This document shows, one piece after another, positions 61,631-64,000 of a stretch of 64,000 bases of DNA. The notes below the pieces were generated by a model. That model saw only the letters and a program-made list of their open reading frames with translations. It had not been told where the DNA came from and did not search any database. How positions within the stretch are numbered: the stretch's first letter is position 1; the number at the start of each line of letters is the position of its first letter. Origin of the DNA: Sphingomonas natans (GTDB taxonomy: Bacteria; Pseudomonadota; Alphaproteobacteria; Sphingomonadales; Sphingomonadaceae); contig NZ_JAUOTP010000003.1 of assembly GCF_030546695.1 (NCBI RefSeq), positions 496,001-560,000 on the forward strand, written 5' to 3'. The position numbers and the translations under genes were made by a program.

Positions 61631-62899
61631 TCATTTGGCCGGATGGGAGCGCAGCGCGTAGAGGTCCGCATCGTCGGCCTCGGCCATCACCTGCCAGTCA
61701 TGCGCCTCCGCGGCGGAGGCGGCGAACGTGCAGGCGAAGGCCACGACCTCGGCGAGCGCCAGCGAGATCAGCTGGCCCCCGCCCCCGTTCCAGGCGGCCC
61801 ATCCGGCGGCTGCGGCGAGGAGGCCGGTCAGCGGATCGGCGATGGCGTCGCCCACGAACATCGTCTCGCCGCAGTTGGCGCGCATCGCGCTGGTCAGCCC
61901 GCCGGCGACGGCGGCATCGTCGCCATAGCCGATCCAGTCGGCGGCCGGGTCATGTCGGCCATGGCCGGTGATCGAGAGCCAGACCGCGCCCCGGGCGGCC
62001 TCGCGTTCGGCATCGACGCCCAGCGCGCGCAGCGCGCGGGGGCGCGACCCTTCGATGACGATGTCCGCGGCCCCGATGAGGTCGCGCAGCCGGGCGAGGT
62101 CCGTCTCGTCGCGAAAATCGAAGATCGCCGACTGTTTATCGCCATTGAGCAGATCGAAGAAGCCGGGATGCCCCCCGCGCCCGCCATCCGGTCGCGTGGT
62201 GCTTTCGACCTTGGTCACCCGTGCCCCGGCCATCGCCAGCAGGCTTCCGGCGAGCGGTCCGGCCCATAAGGAGGTGAGATCGACGACCAGCGGCGCGCCG
62301 GTGCGCGGGCCCTGCGCCTGCGGGAAGGCCGTCGCATCGAACGGTGCCGCGAGGCGCGCGGCGGGTCGATCGGCGGCGAGGGCGAGGCCGAGCACGCGTC
62401 CCCGCTCGACCAGCGTCTCGCGCGGCCAGGTGCGCACGAAGGCCGCCAGCGCGTCCCAGTCGCCGACGTCGGTCTGGACCATCGCTCCCGCGAGCGACCA
62501 GTCGTCGTCGCGCGGCAGGTTGATCGCCAGCAGGCCATCCGTCGCCGCGAGCAGCCGGCAGCTGCGATTGGCCGAAATGTCTCCCGATCGCGCCAGACCC
62601 AGCAGGCGCGATCGTTCGCCGAGCAGCAGGGCACCGCTGGCGGGCAGGCGCGTGCTGGCCGACAGGATCCGCAGGACCTCGAGGCTCGCATCGGCGAGCG
62701 TGGTGAGCGGGACCGGCGGGACGCGGCCTGGTCCATCGGGGCGCCCGGTCACGTTCATGAGCCCGGCCCGGCGCCAGGCGAGCGCGGGATGATCGCCGGC
62801 ACTGGGCGTGGAAGCCAGCGCGACGCCGAACCGGTCGGTCAGCAGCCGCGCGAGCGCCTGCGGAAGCGCCGTCCAGGATGATCGCGAGAGGCCCTCCAT
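61631..62899 (-). CDS. CaiB/BaiF-type (family III) CoA-transferase
   Basis: The 422-residue protein has the CaiB pattern VVDLTSLWAGPLAGSLLAMAG, KVESTTRPDG, FFDLLNGDK, ADIVIEGSRPRALRALG and GDAIADPLTG, and shows an N-terminal region of about 180 residues with a weaker, partially repeated CaiB-like half. It would transfer CoA between carboxylates. The family's catalytic Asp is expected near residue 330-340 but its exact residue is not certain here. ATG at 62899 has AGGACGAT upstream. It is divergent from the crotonase at 62979, only 79 bases away. Confidence 0.8.
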   Translation of the reverse strand: MEGLSRSSWTALPQALARLLTDRFGVALASTPSAGDHPALAWRRAGLMNVTGRPDGPGRVPPVPLTTLADASLEVLRILSASTRLPASGALLLGERSRLLGLARSGDISANRSCRLLAATDGLLAINLPRDDDWSLAGAMVQTDVGDWDALAAFVRTWPRETLVERGRVLGLALAADRPAARLAAPFDATAFPQAQGPRTGAPLVVDLTSLWAGPLAGSLLAMAGARVTKVESTTRPDGGRGGHPGFFDLLNGDKQSAIFDFRDETDLARLRDLIGAADIVIEGSRPRALRALGVDAEREAARGAVWLSITGHGRHDPAADWIGYGDDAAVAGGLTSAMRANCGETMFVGDAIADPLTGLLAAAAGWAAWNGGGGQLISLALAEVVAFACTFAASAAEAHDWQVMAEADDADLYALRSHPAK

Positions 62900-62978
62900 A
62901 TCATCGTCCTGGCGAAGCCGGTGTCGCTTGTCGATTGCGCGCCTTGTCAGGGGCATCCGTCGCGGTCACCGTGGATCC

Positions 62979-63956
62979 ATGGAGGGCGAGCGCCTCGAGC
63001 CGTGGATGCTGCAGGCCGACTGGCGGGCCGAGATGCCGGCCTATCTGGTCGTCGATCTCGCGTCCTGGCCGGACGATCTCGACCTCGATCCCCTGCCCCC
63101 CGTTCCGCTCATCGGCCTCGGCGCGCGCGACCATCCCCAGGCGCATCGCGTCGACGCGCTGGCAGAACCCGAACTTCCGCCCGCCGCCCTCGCCCTCACC
63201 ATGACCCGCTGCCCCCGCGCCGCGGCCACCCTCGTCCAGCTCCTCCGCGCAACGGCGTCGCTTGCGGCCGACGATGCCCTGACCGCGGAATCCTTCGCTT
63301 ATGCGATGCTGCAAGGCGGGCGCGAGCATCATCTCTGGCGCGAAGCCCGCACGCCGGGCCCGATCGATCCTGGCGGTGCGGTCATCGTCTCGCGCGCGGG
63401 CAACCGGCTCGAGGTCCGCCTCGACCGCCCGGCGGCGCGCAATGCGATTGATCGGGCGATGCGCGACGCGTTGTTCGATGCGTTCAGCGTCGCCGCGATC
63501 GACAGGACGATCGAGGCCGTACGTCTGACAGGCGAAGGGCGCTGCTTCAGCATGGGCGCGGATCTGACCGAGTTCGGCACCACAACCGATCCCGCCGAGG
63601 CGCATGCCGTGCGCATGCGAACCCTGCCGGCAAGAGCGCTCGCGCGCCGGCCGGACATTTACGAGGTGCACGTCCAGGGTGGCTGCGTCGGATCGGGCCT
63701 CGAACTCGCCGCCTTCGCCCCCCGGCTCACGGCGTCGCCCGACGCCTGGTTCCAATTGCCCGAAATCGGCATGGGGATCCTGCCCGGTGCCGGAGGCTGC
63801 GTCTCGCTTCCGCGCCGCATCGGGCGGCAGCGCGCGGCCGCATTGATGCTGTCAGGCAAGCGCATCGGCGCCGCGACGGCGCTGCGCTGGGGGCTCGTCG
63901 ACGCGATCATGGACGAGGCGCCCGGCGATCAAGGTGGCGCGGACCCGGACGTCTGA
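62979..63956 (+). CDS. Enoyl-CoA hydratase/isomerase with N-terminal extension
   Basis: The 325-residue protein has a crotonase domain from about residue 135: RLEVRLDRPAARNAID, the oxyanion loop CFSMGADLTEFG, GGCVGSGLELAAFA and IGMGILPGAGG with RRIGRQRAA. Before it lie about 130 residues with LVVDLASWPDDLD and RAAATLVQLLRA, followed by SFAYAMLQGG, a crotonase-like truncated half or a distinct helical module. It pairs with the divergent CoA-transferase and could hydrate the enoyl-CoA it helps produce. The ATG at 62979 is chosen by its fold; no strong ribosome site is seen. Confidence 0.78.
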   Translation: MEGERLEPWMLQADWRAEMPAYLVVDLASWPDDLDLDPLPPVPLIGLGARDHPQAHRVDALAEPELPPAALALTMTRCPRAAATLVQLLRATASLAADDALTAESFAYAMLQGGREHHLWREARTPGPIDPGGAVIVSRAGNRLEVRLDRPAARNAIDRAMRDALFDAFSVAAIDRTIEAVRLTGEGRCFSMGADLTEFGTTTDPAEAHAVRMRTLPARALARRPDIYEVHVQGGCVGSGLELAAFAPRLTASPDAWFQLPEIGMGILPGAGGCVSLPRRIGRQRAAALMLSGKRIGAATALRWGLVDAIMDEAPGDQGGADPDV

Positions 63957-64000
63957 GAGGTCGGCCCGAGCCTCCTGCCAGGATGTTGCGAGCAGGCAGA
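63957..64000. other. Right edge, no gene supported
   Basis: The final 44 bases after the crotonase stop show only a short GC-rich stretch and GAGCAGGCAGA at the edge. Nothing can be assigned. Confidence 0.5.

Noticed and set aside
1-64000. CRISPR arrays, tRNA or rRNA genes, transposases or integrases
   Set aside because: No regularly spaced repeats, no cloverleaf or rRNA-like stretch and no mobile-element protein were seen on either strand.

Overview
The window is about 64 kb of GC-rich DNA (my estimate is 63-66 %) that is almost entirely catabolic. Features that point to an alphaproteobacterium of the Sphingomonadales are a TonB-dependent receptor at the head of a degradation operon, many SDR, SnoaL-like, SMP-30 and amidohydrolase genes, two KstD-like flavoproteins and HAPMO-type Baeyer-Villiger monooxygenases. 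This placement is inference from gene content. I see no rRNA, tRNA, CRISPR array, transposase, integrase or replication gene.

Layout. 1-5.9 kb: the start of a Gfo/Idh/MocA oxidoreductase, a 3-hydroxyisobutyrate-dehydrogenase-like enzyme, an SDR, a cupin, a SnoaL-like protein, a GlcD-type flavoprotein and a membrane-anchored SGNH hydrolase. 5.9-9.9 kb (minus): a double-length acyl-CoA dehydrogenase, a DUF35 zinc-ribbon protein and an SCP-x-type thiolase or aldolase. 10.1-12.8 kb: a fused E1 alpha/beta 2-oxoacid dehydrogenase and a frameshifted TetR gene. 12.9-16.7 kb (minus): a Rieske oxygenase, an SDR, a SnoaL-like protein and a two-domain alpha/beta-barrel protein. 17.5-20.7 kb (minus): an HpcH/HpaI aldolase, E1 alpha, E1 beta and a 79-residue free lipoyl protein. 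21-30.8 kb (plus): TonB receptor, SnoaL-like protein, KstD-like flavoprotein, SMP-30 lactonase, cytochrome P450, EtfB, EtfA and an HSL-type hydrolase. 30.8-35.1 kb (minus): amidohydrolase, TetR, SDR and LLM enzyme. 35.4-37.9 kb (plus): VOC protein, SMP-30 lactonase, epoxide-hydrolase-like protein and SDR. 38-45.5 kb (minus): two-domain barrel protein, SDR, aldehyde dehydrogenase, TetR, GMC oxidoreductase and a second amidohydrolase. 45.7-61.2 kb (plus): two alpha/beta hydrolases, an SDR, a second KstD-like protein, a second free lipoyl protein, and a tightly coupled run of BVMO, ADP-forming acyl-CoA synthetase, crotonase, two acyl-CoA dehydrogenase subunits, a second BVMO and an MFS transporter. 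61-64 kb: SnoaL-like protein, CaiB/BaiF CoA-transferase and a crotonase with a long N-terminal extension.

How the parts may work together (inference). The receptor and MFS protein would import a hydrophobic, probably alicyclic or polycyclic substrate. P450, Rieske oxygenase, KstD-like and SDR/GMC/ALDH enzymes would oxidise it. The BVMOs and esterases/lactonases would open ketone-bearing rings. CoA ligase or CoA-transferase, paired acyl-CoA dehydrogenases (electrons to EtfBA), crotonases and the thiolase/DUF35 pair would shorten the acyl-CoA. The aldolase and E1 proteins would handle 2-oxoacid products. The enzyme classes recall bacterial steroid degradation, but no gene fixes the substrate; a terpenoid or another cyclic ketone fits equally well.

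The most striking non-coding signal is a split palindrome, RAAYGC-N12-GCRTTM, found by eye in six intergenic promoter regions (seven copies) spread from 1.2 to 50.5 kb. It suggests that most of the window is one regulon under a regulator not yet identified. Two other oddities are free lipoyl-domain proteins and E1 genes without any E2 or E3 gene, and a second BVMO whose NADPH-binding glycine motif is degenerate.
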